Positions 1 through 9,018 of a DNA stretch of 64,000 bases are shown here, in pieces. Source of the stretch: Tabrizicola piscis (lineage in GTDB: Bacteria > Pseudomonadota > Alphaproteobacteria > Rhodobacterales > Rhodobacteraceae); NCBI RefSeq assembly GCF_003940805.1, contig NZ_CP034328.1, forward strand, positions 2,152,001 to 2,216,000, read 5' to 3'. A model generated the notes under the pieces. It had not been told where the DNA came from, did not search any database, and saw only the letters and a list, made by a program, of their open reading frames with translations. Every line of letters starts with the position of its first letter. Within the stretch, counting starts at the first letter, position 1. Position numbers and translations under genes: made by a program.

Positions 1-682
1 GTGCCACGGGTCCGGCGCCGAAGGTGGGGCAGAACCCGTCACCTGCCCGACCTGTTCCGGCATGGGCAAGGTCCGGGCGCAGCAGGGCTTTTTCACGGTG
101 GAGCGCACTTGCCCGACCTGTAACGGCATGGGCCAGATCATCAAGAACCCCTGCAAGAATTGCGGTGGCCATGGCCGGGTCCAGAAGGAACGCACGCTGT
201 CGGTCAACATCCCGCAAGGCGTGGAGACTGGCACCCGCATCCGTCTGGCGGGCGAAGGTGAGGCCGGTCTGCGTGGCGGGCCGCAGGGTGACCTTTACAT
301 CTTCATCGAGGTGAAGGAACACGCGATCTTCCAGCGCGACGGCGTGCATCTGTTCTGCCGCGTTCCGGTATCCATGCCCACGGCAGCCTTGGGTGGTGAG
401 GTTGAGGTGCCAACGATCGACGGCGGCAAGGCCCGGGTCAAGGTGCCTGCCGGTGCCCAGACCGGCAAGCAGATGCGCCTGCGGATGAAGGGCATGCCCG
501 CCCTGCGCAGCGGCAACACCGGCGACATGGTGATCGAGCTTGCGGTGGAAACCCCGGTCAACCTGACCAGCCGCCAGCGCGAATTGCTGCGCGAGTTCGA
601 GGATCTGTCGGAAGAGAACAACCCTGAATCCAGCTCCTTCTTCTCGAAGGTGAAGGGGTTCTGGGACGGCATGAAGGGCTAA
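1..682 (+). CDS. dnaJ: Chaperone DnaJ, C-terminal part (5' end outside window)
   Basis: Hsp40 co-chaperone that delivers substrates to DnaK and stimulates its ATPase in the cytoplasm. The window opens inside the zinc-finger region: the frame starting at base 2 reads through [16 protein letters not shown] and CKNCGGHG, three of the four CxxCxGxG repeats, and then the C-terminal substrate-binding and dimerisation domains to a TAA at 680-682. The J-domain and Gly/Phe region lie to the left of the window. An ATG at 62 is internal to the zinc finger and is not the start. A stem-loop follows directly. Confidence 0.97.
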   Translation, partial: CHGSGAEGGAEPVTCPTCSGMGKVRAQQGFFTVERTCPTCNGMGQIIKNPCKNCGGHGRVQKERTLSVNIPQGVETGTRIRLAGEGEAGLRGGPQGDLYIFIEVKEHAIFQRDGVHLFCRVPVSMPTAALGGEVEVPTIDGGKARVKVPAGAQTGKQMRLRMKGMPALRSGNTGDMVIELAVETPVNLTSRQRELLREFEDLSEENNPESSSFFSKVKGFWDGMKG

Positions 683-687
683 GGCCC

Positions 688-721
688 CCCGGATCCTTGC
701 CCTTTCGGGTCAGGATCCGGG
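688..721. terminator. Stem-loop between convergent dnaJ and DUF475 gene
   Basis: A perfect 9-bp stem (CCCGGATCC / GGATCCGGG, 688-696 and 713-721), extended inwards by a CCC/GGG pairing, sits 6 bases after the dnaJ stop and 9 bases before the end of the facing gene. There is only a short T run on the plus strand. The position between convergent genes suggests a shared bidirectional terminator. Confidence 0.6.
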
Positions 722-730
722 CTTTGCCGT

Positions 731-1801
731 TCAGGGGACCTGATCGGGAACCGGCACTTCGGCATCATGCGCGTGAAGCCGGCGCCAGCGGATCGACGAC
801 CAAAGTGCCACGGCGATGAACCCGGCACCCAGCAGACCGGTAATCACCTCGGGGATATGGGCCAAGGTCTGGCCAAACATCACGCAGGCCAGGACGAAGA
901 TCGACCAGAAGGCCCCGTGTTCCAGATAGCGGAACTCTGACAGGGTCTGGCGTTCGACCAGCATGATGGTCATCGACCGGACATACATCGCGCCGACGCC
1001 AAGGCCGATGGCAATCAGGAACAGGTTCTGCGTCAGGGCGAAGGCGCCGATGACACCGTCAAAGCTGAAGGACGCATCCAGAACCTCAAGGTACAGGAAC
1101 GCGCCGATCCCGCCCTTGACCGCAAGGTCTGCGGCCTTGTCGGCGTGGTCAAGGATATGGCCGATGACATCGACGACCAGGAAGGTCACCAGTCCCGACA
1201 CGGCCGAGTACAGGAAGGTGGAAAGCTCAACCTCGGGCATGATCGTGGCGAAGATCAGGATGATCGTGAGGACGATGGCAAGCTCCAGCCCCTGCACCGA
1301 GGAGAACCGCGACATGGCGCCTTCGACCGAGGCGATCCAGTGGACGTCCTTGCCTTCGTCGAAGAAGTATTTCAGCGCCACCATCATCAGGAAGGCCCCG
1401 CCGAAGGCCGCGATGGAAAGATGCGCGTCGCCCACGATGCGCGAGTATTCCGCGGGTTCCGAGGCGGCAAGGCGCAGCGCCTCGATCGGGCCGATCTTTG
1501 CGGCGAAGACCACGATCAGGATCGGAAAGACGATCCGCATGCCAAAGACCGCGATCAGGATGCCCCAGGTCAGGAACCGGCGCTGCCACAGCGGCGTCAT
1601 CTCCTGCAGCTTGTTGGCGTTCACGATGGCGTTGTCGAAAGACAGGCTGATTTCCAGGACGGACAGCACTGCGCCAATGAACAGGAACCCAAGGGCCCCG
1701 GTCAGCGTGCCGGTATAGGCGAAGCCCAGCCAGACCGACAGAAACAGGCCGATCCCGGTAACAAGGAAGGCCCAGCGGAAGTAGTGCAACGCTGTCGACA
1801 T
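731..1801 (-). CDS. DUF475 / TerC-like integral membrane protein
   Basis: Predicted 356-residue inner-membrane protein with about eight hydrophobic segments. It resembles the DUF475 branch of the TerC superfamily (proteins named after tellurium resistance, now mostly linked to metal ion export). Visible family traits are acidic residues in membrane segments, such as EISLSFDNAIVNAN near residue 50 and DASFSFDGVIGAF near 245, the paired SFDN/SFDG motif typical of TerC. I place the start at 1801 (MSTALHYFRW), preceded by a GAGG ribosome site; the frame extends 27 codons upstream but that part is Arg/Cys-rich and unlike a membrane protein. The transported ion is not evident. Confidence 0.8.
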   Translation of the reverse strand: MSTALHYFRWAFLVTGIGLFLSVWLGFAYTGTLTGALGFLFIGAVLSVLEISLSFDNAIVNANKLQEMTPLWQRRFLTWGILIAVFGMRIVFPILIVVFAAKIGPIEALRLAASEPAEYSRIVGDAHLSIAAFGGAFLMMVALKYFFDEGKDVHWIASVEGAMSRFSSVQGLELAIVLTIILIFATIMPEVELSTFLYSAVSGLVTFLVVDVIGHILDHADKAADLAVKGGIGAFLYLEVLDASFSFDGVIGAFALTQNLFLIAIGLGVGAMYVRSMTIMLVERQTLSEFRYLEHGAFWSIFVLACVMFGQTLAHIPEVITGLLGAGFIAVALWSSIRWRRLHAHDAEVPVPDQVP

Positions 1802-1909
1802 CGGATCCTCACGGTTGGCAGAGCATCGCTTTAGGACGCCGCCCCTGCATCTGCAAGCAATCGGGTGGCGTTTACCAATCATTCATCGTTTTGACGGCAG
1901 AATCTGGCC

Positions 1910-2680
1910 ATGACACCAGTTTCGGGCTTCAGCGATTCCCTGTTCTCAGACCTCTCCCCCGTCGCGGATGGGGATGAGGCTGCTGCTATGCCGGTCCCCT
2001 CCCGCCTGCCCAGCTACATCGTCGACCATCGCACGCGGCTGCGGGCACGGTTTACCGAAGGCGGGGCCGCCGCCATGCCGGACTATGAACTGTTGGAGCT
2101 TGTCTTGTTCCGCGCCATTCCCCGGCAGGACGTGAAGCCCTTGGCGCGGCGGCTGCTGGACACGTTCGGTGACTTCAACCGGGTCATTACCGCCACGCCC
2201 GCACGGCTGCAGATGGTCAAGGGTGCGGGCCCGACCGTGGTGCTGGAGCTGAAGCTGGTCGAAGCGGCGGCCCAGCGGATGATGCGGGCGCGGGTGATCC
2301 AGAAGCCGCTGTTGTCCAGTTGGGATGCGCTTCTGGACTATTGCCACACGACGATGGCCCACCGCGAAACCGAACAGTTCCGGGTGCTCTTTCTTGACCG
2401 CAAGAATGTGCTGATCGCGGATGAAGAACAGGGCAAGGGCACTGTCGACCATGTGCCCGTCTACCCGCGTGAGGTGGTGAAGCGCGCGCTGGAGCTGAAC
2501 GCCAGCGCGCTGATCCTGGTTCACAACCACCCCTCGGGCGACCCCACGCCGTCTGAGGCCGATCTGTCGATGACCCGTCAGGTGCAAGATGCCTGCGCGG
2601 CGCTTGGGTTGACCCTGCATGACCACCTGATCATCGGCAAATCGCGGGAGCTTAGCTTTCGGGCGCAGGGCTATCTTTAG
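1910..2680 (+). CDS. radC: RadC family JAB-domain protein (UPF0758)
   Basis: 256-residue RadC-family protein. An N-terminal helix-hairpin-helix-like region (PDYELLELVLFRAIPRQDVK, about residues 60-80) is followed by an MPN+/JAB metalloprotease-like domain carrying the HNHPSGDPTPSEAD signature near residue 205, which supplies the His-x-His...Asp metal ligands. The once-assumed role in DNA repair is not well supported for the family and the true function is unknown. The ribosome site at 1910 is weak; an in-frame ATG at 1988 preceded by GAGG is an alternative start. The last 4 bases overlap the facing gene. Confidence 0.9.
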   Translation: MTPVSGFSDSLFSDLSPVADGDEAAAMPVPSRLPSYIVDHRTRLRARFTEGGAAAMPDYELLELVLFRAIPRQDVKPLARRLLDTFGDFNRVITATPARLQMVKGAGPTVVLELKLVEAAAQRMMRARVIQKPLLSSWDALLDYCHTTMAHRETEQFRVLFLDRKNVLIADEEQGKGTVDHVPVYPREVVKRALELNASALILVHNHPSGDPTPSEADLSMTRQVQDACAALGLTLHDHLIIGKSRELSFRAQGYL

Positions 2681-4197
2681 AGCGGGTCAACCTCGGGGGC
2701 CGGGCCCCCGAAATCTGGCACGAGCCACAGTTCAACCCGCCGGTTCAGGTCACGCCCGATGGCAGTTTCATCGCAGGCCATGGGCAGCGCCTCACCAAAG
2801 CCGTCGATGGCGGGCAGGATTTCGGGGGCAAGGTCTGGGGCGACTGCGGCCAGTTCCTGTGCCACCCGTGCCGCACGTTCGATGGACAGCGCCAGATTGG
2901 CGGCCGCCGTGCCGGACCCGTCCGAAAAGCCGGTCAGCACCATCCGTTCATTGCGGAACTGGCCCGAGGCGATCAGCTGCGCCAGATCGGCAAGGTTGTC
3001 ACGCGACTGAGCATCGAGGGTTGACGATCCATCCTCGAACCGAAAGGTCAAGGACAGCCGGTCCGCCCCGTCCATCAGGTTCACCAGCCGCTTGAGGTCG
3101 GCGAGCGTGATGTCGTCACCCGCGCCCTGTATGGCGTTGATCAGGCGGAGGCCGTCGGCTGTCATCGGCTGGCGGGTGGCTGAACGGTCGACATAGCCAT
3201 TGGCGGCAATCACCGCTTGCGCGGCGGGGGTGCGCAGGAAATCCAGAAATTCCCGCGTCATCAAGGGCAGGCGGCGCTGCGGGGCCAGCAGCAGGACGGG
3301 CAGGGCAAGGGGGTAATCCTCGGCCTTGACGGCAAGCGGGGTTGGCAGCAAGGGGAAGCCGCAACTGTCGGTCAGCGGAATGCGGCGGGCTGGTGCCACA
3401 AAAGACCGCCCGGTGACGGCAATGGCCCAGGGGTCCAACGCCACGGCCGCGGCAAGGGTTTCCTGGTCGGGATGCAGGATTTCAGCCGCAACCGGGATGC
3501 CCAGCCTGTCTGACAACGCGCGCTGCATGGCTGTCTCGGGTTGCAGGGCGTGCAGCACGATCGGCATGTCCGGGCCACCGATGGCTCCCCAGTTGGTCAC
3601 CTCGCCCGCCAGCACCTTGGCGAGGTTCAGGGTCGAAATCTCGGGTGTCGGGTTGTCCGGTGCCACGATGGCCACCAGCGCATCCATCGCGACGCTGTGG
3701 GTTCCCAGGCCTTGCTCTGGCGCATAGCCAAGTTTCAGATCGGCGTCGCCGTCCACCAAAGCGGCAGTGGCAACATCCGGGGGCAGGGGTTGAAAGCTGA
3801 TCTCGGCCAAGTCCTTTCCGCTTTCGGGGTCAAGGATCGCAGCGGTGAACCCGTCGCCGGTTCCGGGGCGATAGATCAGCCCGCGACGGTCGGCAAAGGC
3901 CTGAAACAGCGCAGGAAGCAGGGCAAGACCGGGGTCAGCGGCGCCAACCAGGCGAATCACGGCCTTTGGCGCGGCAAGGTCCGGGCAGGCTGGACCTTCA
4001 CAGATCACGCCCTGACCGTCGACGGTCAGCAAGCCATAGGAGGTATTGATCCGGTAGAATTCCCCGTCATAGCCCTGCAGGGACCCGGTCAGGACAATGC
4101 CGCCCTCACGCGCGACAAGGGTCACGTCCTGCGCGACGGCCGGACCAAAACACATGATGGCGGCAAAGATCGCCGCGGCCCCCGCCTTCACGCCCAT
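2677..4197 (-). CDS. Periplasmic PstS-like substrate-binding domain fused to OmpA-type peptidoglycan-binding domain
   Basis: 506 residues. A signal peptide (to about residue 22) is followed by a small N-terminal domain and, at about residues 80-340, a phosphate-binding-protein-like fold with typical PstS landmarks (LAKVLAGEVTNWGAIGG; TREFLDFLRTPAAQAVIAANGY). The C-terminal 130 residues form an OmpA/MotB-like domain, with TGFSDGSG and NRRVELW marking the peptidoglycan contact region. Ligand-binding and cell-wall anchoring parts in one chain suggest a wall-tethered sensor or carrier rather than a classical ABC binding protein; no ABC permease is adjacent. It is the second gene of an operon, 18 bases behind the Cys-rich protein upstream. 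The substrate is not determined. Confidence 0.8.
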   Translation of the reverse strand: MGVKAGAAAIFAAIMCFGPAVAQDVTLVAREGGIVLTGSLQGYDGEFYRINTSYGLLTVDGQGVICEGPACPDLAAPKAVIRLVGAADPGLALLPALFQAFADRRGLIYRPGTGDGFTAAILDPESGKDLAEISFQPLPPDVATAALVDGDADLKLGYAPEQGLGTHSVAMDALVAIVAPDNPTPEISTLNLAKVLAGEVTNWGAIGGPDMPIVLHALQPETAMQRALSDRLGIPVAAEILHPDQETLAAAVALDPWAIAVTGRSFVAPARRIPLTDSCGFPLLPTPLAVKAEDYPLALPVLLLAPQRRLPLMTREFLDFLRTPAAQAVIAANGYVDRSATRQPMTADGLRLINAIQGAGDDITLADLKRLVNLMDGADRLSLTFRFEDGSSTLDAQSRDNLADLAQLIASGQFRNERMVLTGFSDGSGTAAANLALSIERAARVAQELAAVAPDLAPEILPAIDGFGEALPMACDETAIGRDLNRRVELWLVPDFGGPAPEVDPL

Positions 4198-4215
4198 TCC
4201 CTGCCTGTTCGGCCC

Positions 4216-5061
4216 TTACCTTGGAGCGGCGAGTGTCAGGTCGCTGAGAAGATTCTTCAACAGCAGAATATCACCCGAGGTGCCACAAAGCGGCACTGCG
4301 ACCGCCAGCTTGGTCAAAGTGACCTTGCCACCGCGGGCCAGAAGGGTTTCCACCGGCAAGGTCCGGCCGCAGGTATCGGGGGTGATCTTCAGTTCCACCG
4401 TCAGATTGGCGGTCATGTCATCCGCGGGAAAGCTGTAGACCTGCGCCATAAGCGGCTGAGCGACCGTGCTATTGCCCAAGGGCAGGATTCGGCGCGCCGG
4501 GTTGTCTACGGTTCGGCCATAGCTGCCGACATAGACCTGCCCACCCTCTTCTGCACGCAGGTCGAACTGGGCGGGATAGGCCATTTGCACGGCAAAGCGG
4601 ATATGGTCGGTGGCATCGGGCACGGAAATCTTGGCCAGCGCGATCTGCGAGCCGTCGAAGTAGGCTGCAACCAGGGCCTCAGGCTCAAGCGCGGGGACTT
4701 GCAGCCGCAGGGCGCCGTCGGGGCTGATCTGCGCGGCGAAGGACAGACCGGCATGCCGGATGACGACACGTTCGCCCTTGTTGCAGGGGGCCCTGAGGGC
4801 AAGGTCAATCATCGCCGATGTGGTCGCGGCCAGATCAAGCGATGGGGTGCAGCGGGCGGAATCGGGGCTATCGGTAGTGGCCGCAACGGATGTGATGCCG
4901 CGGACGTCAGGAAGGCCAGCAGCCGCAGAGGCGTTGGCAACCTGTGCGGCCAGAGGGGTGGGTGTCTGGGCAGGAAGGCGCAGAGTCTCGGCCACCTGAC
5001 CGGCCGCCAAAGCGACCGATAGAACTGCAATAACCCGCAACGCCCGCTTTCGGCCGTTCAT
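4216..5061 (-). CDS. Exported Cys-containing protein of unknown function
   Basis: 281 residues with an N-terminal hydrophobic segment (about residues 8-25) that looks like a signal peptide or anchor. The rest is soluble and beta-rich, with four cysteines (contexts RCTPSLD, APCNKGE, PDTCGRT, VPLCGTS) that could form two disulfides in the periplasm. I do not recognise a named domain. It is the first gene of an operon with the PstS/OmpA fusion, so the two probably act together at the envelope; secA lies upstream on the same strand. ATG 5061 is preferred over GTG 5070 three codons upstream because a purine-rich GGCGGGA lies just before it. Confidence 0.65.
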   Translation of the reverse strand: MNGRKRALRVIAVLSVALAAGQVAETLRLPAQTPTPLAAQVANASAAAGLPDVRGITSVAATTDSPDSARCTPSLDLAATTSAMIDLALRAPCNKGERVVIRHAGLSFAAQISPDGALRLQVPALEPEALVAAYFDGSQIALAKISVPDATDHIRFAVQMAYPAQFDLRAEEGGQVYVGSYGRTVDNPARRILPLGNSTVAQPLMAQVYSFPADDMTANLTVELKITPDTCGRTLPVETLLARGGKVTLTKLAVAVPLCGTSGDILLLKNLLSDLTLAAPR

Positions 5062-5214
5062 TCCCGCCACCCGAAAATAGAATCACATTCAATGTGTTAG
5101 CGGTGAATCCGGGCGAAGCGGTGGCAGTTTCAGGGAATAGATCCCACTTTTGCCACAAATTTGACAAAGATGGCCAAGCCCGGAAGGCGAGGCCATCTGC
5201 AAGTCATGGTCCGG

Positions 5215-7944
5215 TCAGACCAACCGGCCGTGGCAGTGCTTGAACTTCTCACCCGAACCGCAGGGGCACGGGTCGTTTCGGCCCGGATTGCCCCAGGTCG
5301 AGGGATCAGCCTCGTCAAACCCGGCAAGAGCCGGTGCACGCTCCGGAGCCGTCGCCGGGCCGGCTGCAGCCGGGGCTGGCGCCTCGGCTGGGGCTGGGGC
5401 TGCTGCCGCAGGTTGCTGGGCGGCAATCATCTGCCGCACCATCGCTTCCTGTTCTTCCTTGGTGACCGGACGGATGCGCGAAAGCTGCTGGGTCACCTGT
5501 TCCCGCAGCGAATTCAGCAGGGTCTCGAACAGCTGGAACGCCTCGGTCTTGTATTCGTTCAGCGGGTCGCGCTGGGCATAACCCCGGAAGCTGACGACCG
5601 ACCGCAGATGTTCCAGCCGCAAGAGGTGTTCACGCCACTTGCCATCGATGGCCTGCAAGAGAACCTGCTTTTCGATGTTGTCCATCGTGGAGGAACCGAA
5701 CGCCTCGGCCTTTTCTTCCATCATCTTGTCAGAGGCCTGGATGATCCGTTCCAGCACGCCAGCCTGATCCACGCCTTCCTCTGCCGCCCAGTCGGCGATG
5801 GGAAGGTCCATGGTCAACATCTCGCGGCAGGCGGCTGTCAGGCCTTCGACATCCCACTGGTCGGGATAGGTTTTCGGCGGCATGTTCACGTTGACCAGAT
5901 CTTCAACCAACTGATGCCGCATGTCGGTGGCGATGTCCGACACATGTTCAGCCTGCATGATTTCCATGCGCTGGCTGAAGATCGCCTTGCGCTGGTCGTT
6001 CATCACATCGTCGAACTTGAGCAACTGTTTGCGGATGTCGAAGTTGCGGCCTTCGACCTTGGCTTGCGCTTTTTCAAGGCTCTTGTTGACCCAAGGGTGA
6101 ACGATGGCTTCGCCTTCCACCATGCCCAGCGTGGTCAGGATCTTGTCCAGCCGTTCGGACCCGAAGATGCGCATCAGGTCATCTTCAAGGCTCAGGAAGA
6201 AGGCCGACCGTCCCGGGTCACCCTGACGGCCCGACCGGCCGCGAAGCTGGTTGTCGATGCGGCGGGATTCGTGGCGTTCCGTGGCAAGGACGAACAGCCC
6301 CCCGGCGGCCTTGACCGCCTCTTCCTCATCCTTGTGTTCGGCTTCGATGCGGGCGCGGATGGCGACGTGATCGCCATCGGGATCGGCGGCGATGGCCTCC
6401 AGCACCTTGAACTCGACGTTGCCGCCAAGTTTGATGTCGGTCCCACGCCCGGCCATGTTGGTGGCGATGGTCACGGAGCCCAGCTTGCCGGCATCGGCGA
6501 CGATCTTGGCTTCCTGCTCATGCTGGCGGGCGTTCAGCACAGAGTGCGCGATGCCCGCGCCTTTCAGCAGGGCGGAAAGCTGTTCGGACTTTTCAATCGA
6601 CGTGGTGCCGACAAGGATCGGCTGGCCCTTGGCATGGGCCTCCTGGATGGATTTCAGGATGCCGTCATATTTCTCGCGCGCGGTGCGATAAACTTGGTCA
6701 TGCTCGTCCACGCGGGCGACGGGGCGGTTCGTCGGAACCTCGACAACGCCCAGACCGTAGATTTCACGGAATTCCTCGGCCTCGGTCGAAGCGGTGCCGG
6801 TCATGCCGCCCAGCTTTTCGTAAAGCCGGAAGTAGTTCTGGAAGGTGACGCTGGCGTAGGTCACGTTCTCGGGCTTGATCGAGACGCCCTCTTTCGCCTC
6901 AATCGCCTGATGCAGGCCATCGGACAGGCGACGGCCCTTCATCATGCGGCCAGTGAATTCGTCGATCAGCAGCACCTCGCCATCGCGGACGATGTATTGC
7001 TGGTCCTTGTGGAACAGCTTGTGGGCCCGCAAGGCCTGATTGACGTGGTGGACGATGGTGGTGCTTTCAGCGGCGTAAAGGCTTTGACCTTCGGGCAGGA
7101 TGCCGGCCTTGCTCAGGATGTCTTCGATCGCCTCGTTGCCTTCTTCGGTGAAGGTCACGTTGCGGGCTTTTTCATCCAGCTTGTAGTGATCGGGCAGCAG
7201 TTGCGGCATGACGGCATCGACCGCCTGATACAGCGGGCTGCGGTCCTGGCTTGGGCCTGAGATGATAAGCGGCGTACGCGCTTCGTCGATCAGGATCGAA
7301 TCGACCTCATCGACAATGGCGTAGTAGTGGCCGCGCTGCGCCATGTCTTCGATGGACGAAGCCATGTTGTCGCGCAGGTAGTCGAAGCCGAGTTCGTTGT
7401 TCGTGGCGTAGGTGATGTCGGCACGATAGGCGGCGCGCTTTTCGTCGTCCGGCTGGTGCGAATAGACGACACCGGTGGTCAGCCCAAGTTGGCCATAGAC
7501 CTTGCCCATCCATTCCGAGTCGCGCTTGGCCAGATAGTCGTTCACTGTCACGACATGCACACCGCGACCGGTCAGCGCGTTCAGGTAGGCGGCGAAGGTG
7601 GCGACAAGGGTCTTGCCCTCACCCGTCTTCATTTCGCTGATGTTGCCCTGATGCAGGAAGATCCCGCCCTTCAGCTGCACATCGAACGCCCGCAGGCCAA
7701 GCGCCCGACGCGCGGCCTCACGGCAGTTGGCGAAGGCTTCGGGCAGCACGGCCTCAAGGCTTTCGCCGCCGTCCTGCACCCGCTTTTGCAGGTCGCGGGT
7801 TCGGGCGATGATCTCGTCATCCGTCAGTTTCTGAAACTCGGGCTCCAGCGCGTTGATCTGCGCCACCAGCGGACGGACGGACTTCACCTTGCGGTCGTTC
7901 GGGGTGCCGAACACCTTCCGCGATAGTGCACCAATTCCCAGCAT
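5215..7944 (-). CDS. secA: Preprotein translocase ATPase SecA
   Basis: Motor ATPase that drives unfolded preproteins through SecYEG. 909 residues, the normal length. Visible motifs are the Walker A region [12 protein letters not shown] (about residue 105), the [19 protein letters not shown]alker B region (about 210), the second nucleotide-binding half with [15 protein letters not shown] (about 500), and a C-terminal SEC-C zinc motif [14 protein letters not shown] after an Ala/Pro-rich linker. Start at 7944 ([13 protein letters not shown]) is preceded by GGAG; the open frame runs 21 codons further but that segment is not SecA-like. The partner chaperone gene secB is in this window at 58627. 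Transcribed divergently from the PPIase gene. Confidence 0.98.
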   Translation of the reverse strand: MLGIGALSRKVFGTPNDRKVKSVRPLVAQINALEPEFQKLTDDEIIARTRDLQKRVQDGGESLEAVLPEAFANCREAARRALGLRAFDVQLKGGIFLHQGNISEMKTGEGKTLVATFAAYLNALTGRGVHVVTVNDYLAKRDSEWMGKVYGQLGLTTGVVYSHQPDDEKRAAYRADITYATNNELGFDYLRDNMASSIEDMAQRGHYYAIVDEVDSILIDEARTPLIISGPSQDRSPLYQAVDAVMPQLLPDHYKLDEKARNVTFTEEGNEAIEDILSKAGILPEGQSLYAAESTTIVHHVNQALRAHKLFHKDQQYIVRDGEVLLIDEFTGRMMKGRRLSDGLHQAIEAKEGVSIKPENVTYASVTFQNYFRLYEKLGGMTGTASTEAEEFREIYGLGVVEVPTNRPVARVDEHDQVYRTAREKYDGILKSIQEAHAKGQPILVGTTSIEKSEQLSALLKGAGIAHSVLNARQHEQEAKIVADAGKLGSVTIATNMAGRGTDIKLGGNVEFKVLEAIAADPDGDHVAIRARIEAEHKDEEEAVKAAGGLFVLATERHESRRIDNQLRGRSGRQGDPGRSAFFLSLEDDLMRIFGSERLDKILTTLGMVEGEAIVHPWVNKSLEKAQAKVEGRNFDIRKQLLKFDDVMNDQRKAIFSQRMEIMQAEHVSDIATDMRHQLVEDLVNVNMPPKTYPDQWDVEGLTAACREMLTMDLPIADWAAEEGVDQAGVLERIIQASDKMMEEKAEAFGSSTMDNIEKQVLLQAIDGKWREHLLRLEHLRSVVSFRGYAQRDPLNEYKTEAFQLFETLLNSLREQVTQQLSRIRPVTKEEQEAMVRQMIAAQQPAAAAPAPAEAPAPAAAGPATAPERAPALAGFDEADPSTWGNPGRNDPCPCGSGEKFKHCHGRLV

Positions 7945-8133
7945 GTTTTCTCCGTGGGGCGACGTTCCTGACAGCAACGTGTGGCTCTCGGACTTGCCCG
8001 CCCTCAACGCCTTCCATAGAAGAACCTAGAAGAGAGCCGGACGGCCCCGCCTCACGCGACTGTCGCGATGTAAGGGGTCGCCCGGGTATAGTCAACGTGG
8101 CACGCCTTTGCAGCCCGATCAGGAGACAGTGAA

Positions 8134-8976
8134 ATGATGAAATATGCAGGGCTTTGTGCCGGGCTGGCGCTGATGACCGCTCTTGCGAACCCGGTCTGGG
8201 CCGAAGGTGAAACGGCTGATACGATTGTTTCGACCGTGAACGGGGTGAACATCACGCTGGGGCAGATGGTCGCCCTGCGCGAAACCCTGCCCGAGCAGTA
8301 CCAGTCCCTGCCCGATGACGTTTTGTACAACGGCATCATGGAGCAGTTGATCCAGCAGGAAGTTCTGCGCCAGTCGGTCACCGATCTGTCGCCGCGCCAT
8401 GCGGCCACGCTGGAAAACGATACGCGCGGCTACATCTCGGGCGTGGCGATCGAATCCGTCGTGCTGAACGCCGTCACGGACGAGGCGCTGCAAGCGGCAT
8501 ACGAGGCGCGGTTCAAGGATGCTGCCCCGCAGACCGAATACAATGCGGCACATATCCTGGTGGAAACCGCCGAGGCGGCCGAGGCGCTGAAGGCCGAGCT
8601 TGCCGCTGGGGCGGATTTCGCGGAGCTCGCCAAGGCCAATTCCATCGATACCGGGTCAGGCGCGAATGGCGGTGATCTGGGCTGGTTCGGGCTTGGCGTG
8701 ATGGTGAAGCCCTTCGAAGACGGCGTGCTTGCCGCCAAGGTCGGCGAAGTGGCGGGCCCAATCCAGAGCGATTTCGGCCACCACCTGATCCTTGTGAAGG
8801 AAACTCGCGTCGCCGAGAACCCGACACTGGACCAGATTCGCGACGAACTGGCCGCCGAAATCGAGAACGCGGCAATCGAAGCGCGGGTCAAGGAACTGAC
8901 CGACGCAGCCACGATCACCCGCGAAGGCGAAGGTCTTGATCCGGCGATCCTGAAGAACTCTACCTTGATCGACTGA
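8134..8976 (+). CDS. Periplasmic parvulin-type peptidyl-prolyl isomerase
   Basis: 280-residue exported foldase. A signal peptide (about residues 1-22, ending NPVWAEG) is followed by an N-terminal helical chaperone region and a parvulin/rotamase domain at about residues 130-225 (AAHILVETAEAA, FAELAKANSIDTGSGANGGDLGWFG, FGHHLILVKE), the PpiC/SurA signature. It probably helps fold secreted or outer-membrane proteins. Two adjacent ATGs (8134 and 8137) follow AGGAGA at 8121; either could be used. The 190-bp gap to divergent secA must hold both promoters; I could not identify either with confidence. Confidence 0.92.
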   Translation: MMKYAGLCAGLALMTALANPVWAEGETADTIVSTVNGVNITLGQMVALRETLPEQYQSLPDDVLYNGIMEQLIQQEVLRQSVTDLSPRHAATLENDTRGYISGVAIESVVLNAVTDEALQAAYEARFKDAAPQTEYNAAHILVETAEAAEALKAELAAGADFAELAKANSIDTGSGANGGDLGWFGLGVMVKPFEDGVLAAKVGEVAGPIQSDFGHHLILVKETRVAENPTLDQIRDELAAEIENAAIEARVKELTDAATITREGEGLDPAILKNSTLID

Positions 8977-9018
8977 CGCGCTTGGATACCGTGGGCTGAC
9001 AAGGAACAGGGGGCTGAC

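Noticed and set aside
5161..7260. Long plus-strand open frame (699 codons) opposite secA
   Set aside because: Antisense to a clear SecA; the frame is open because of high GC third positions and its protein has no family features.
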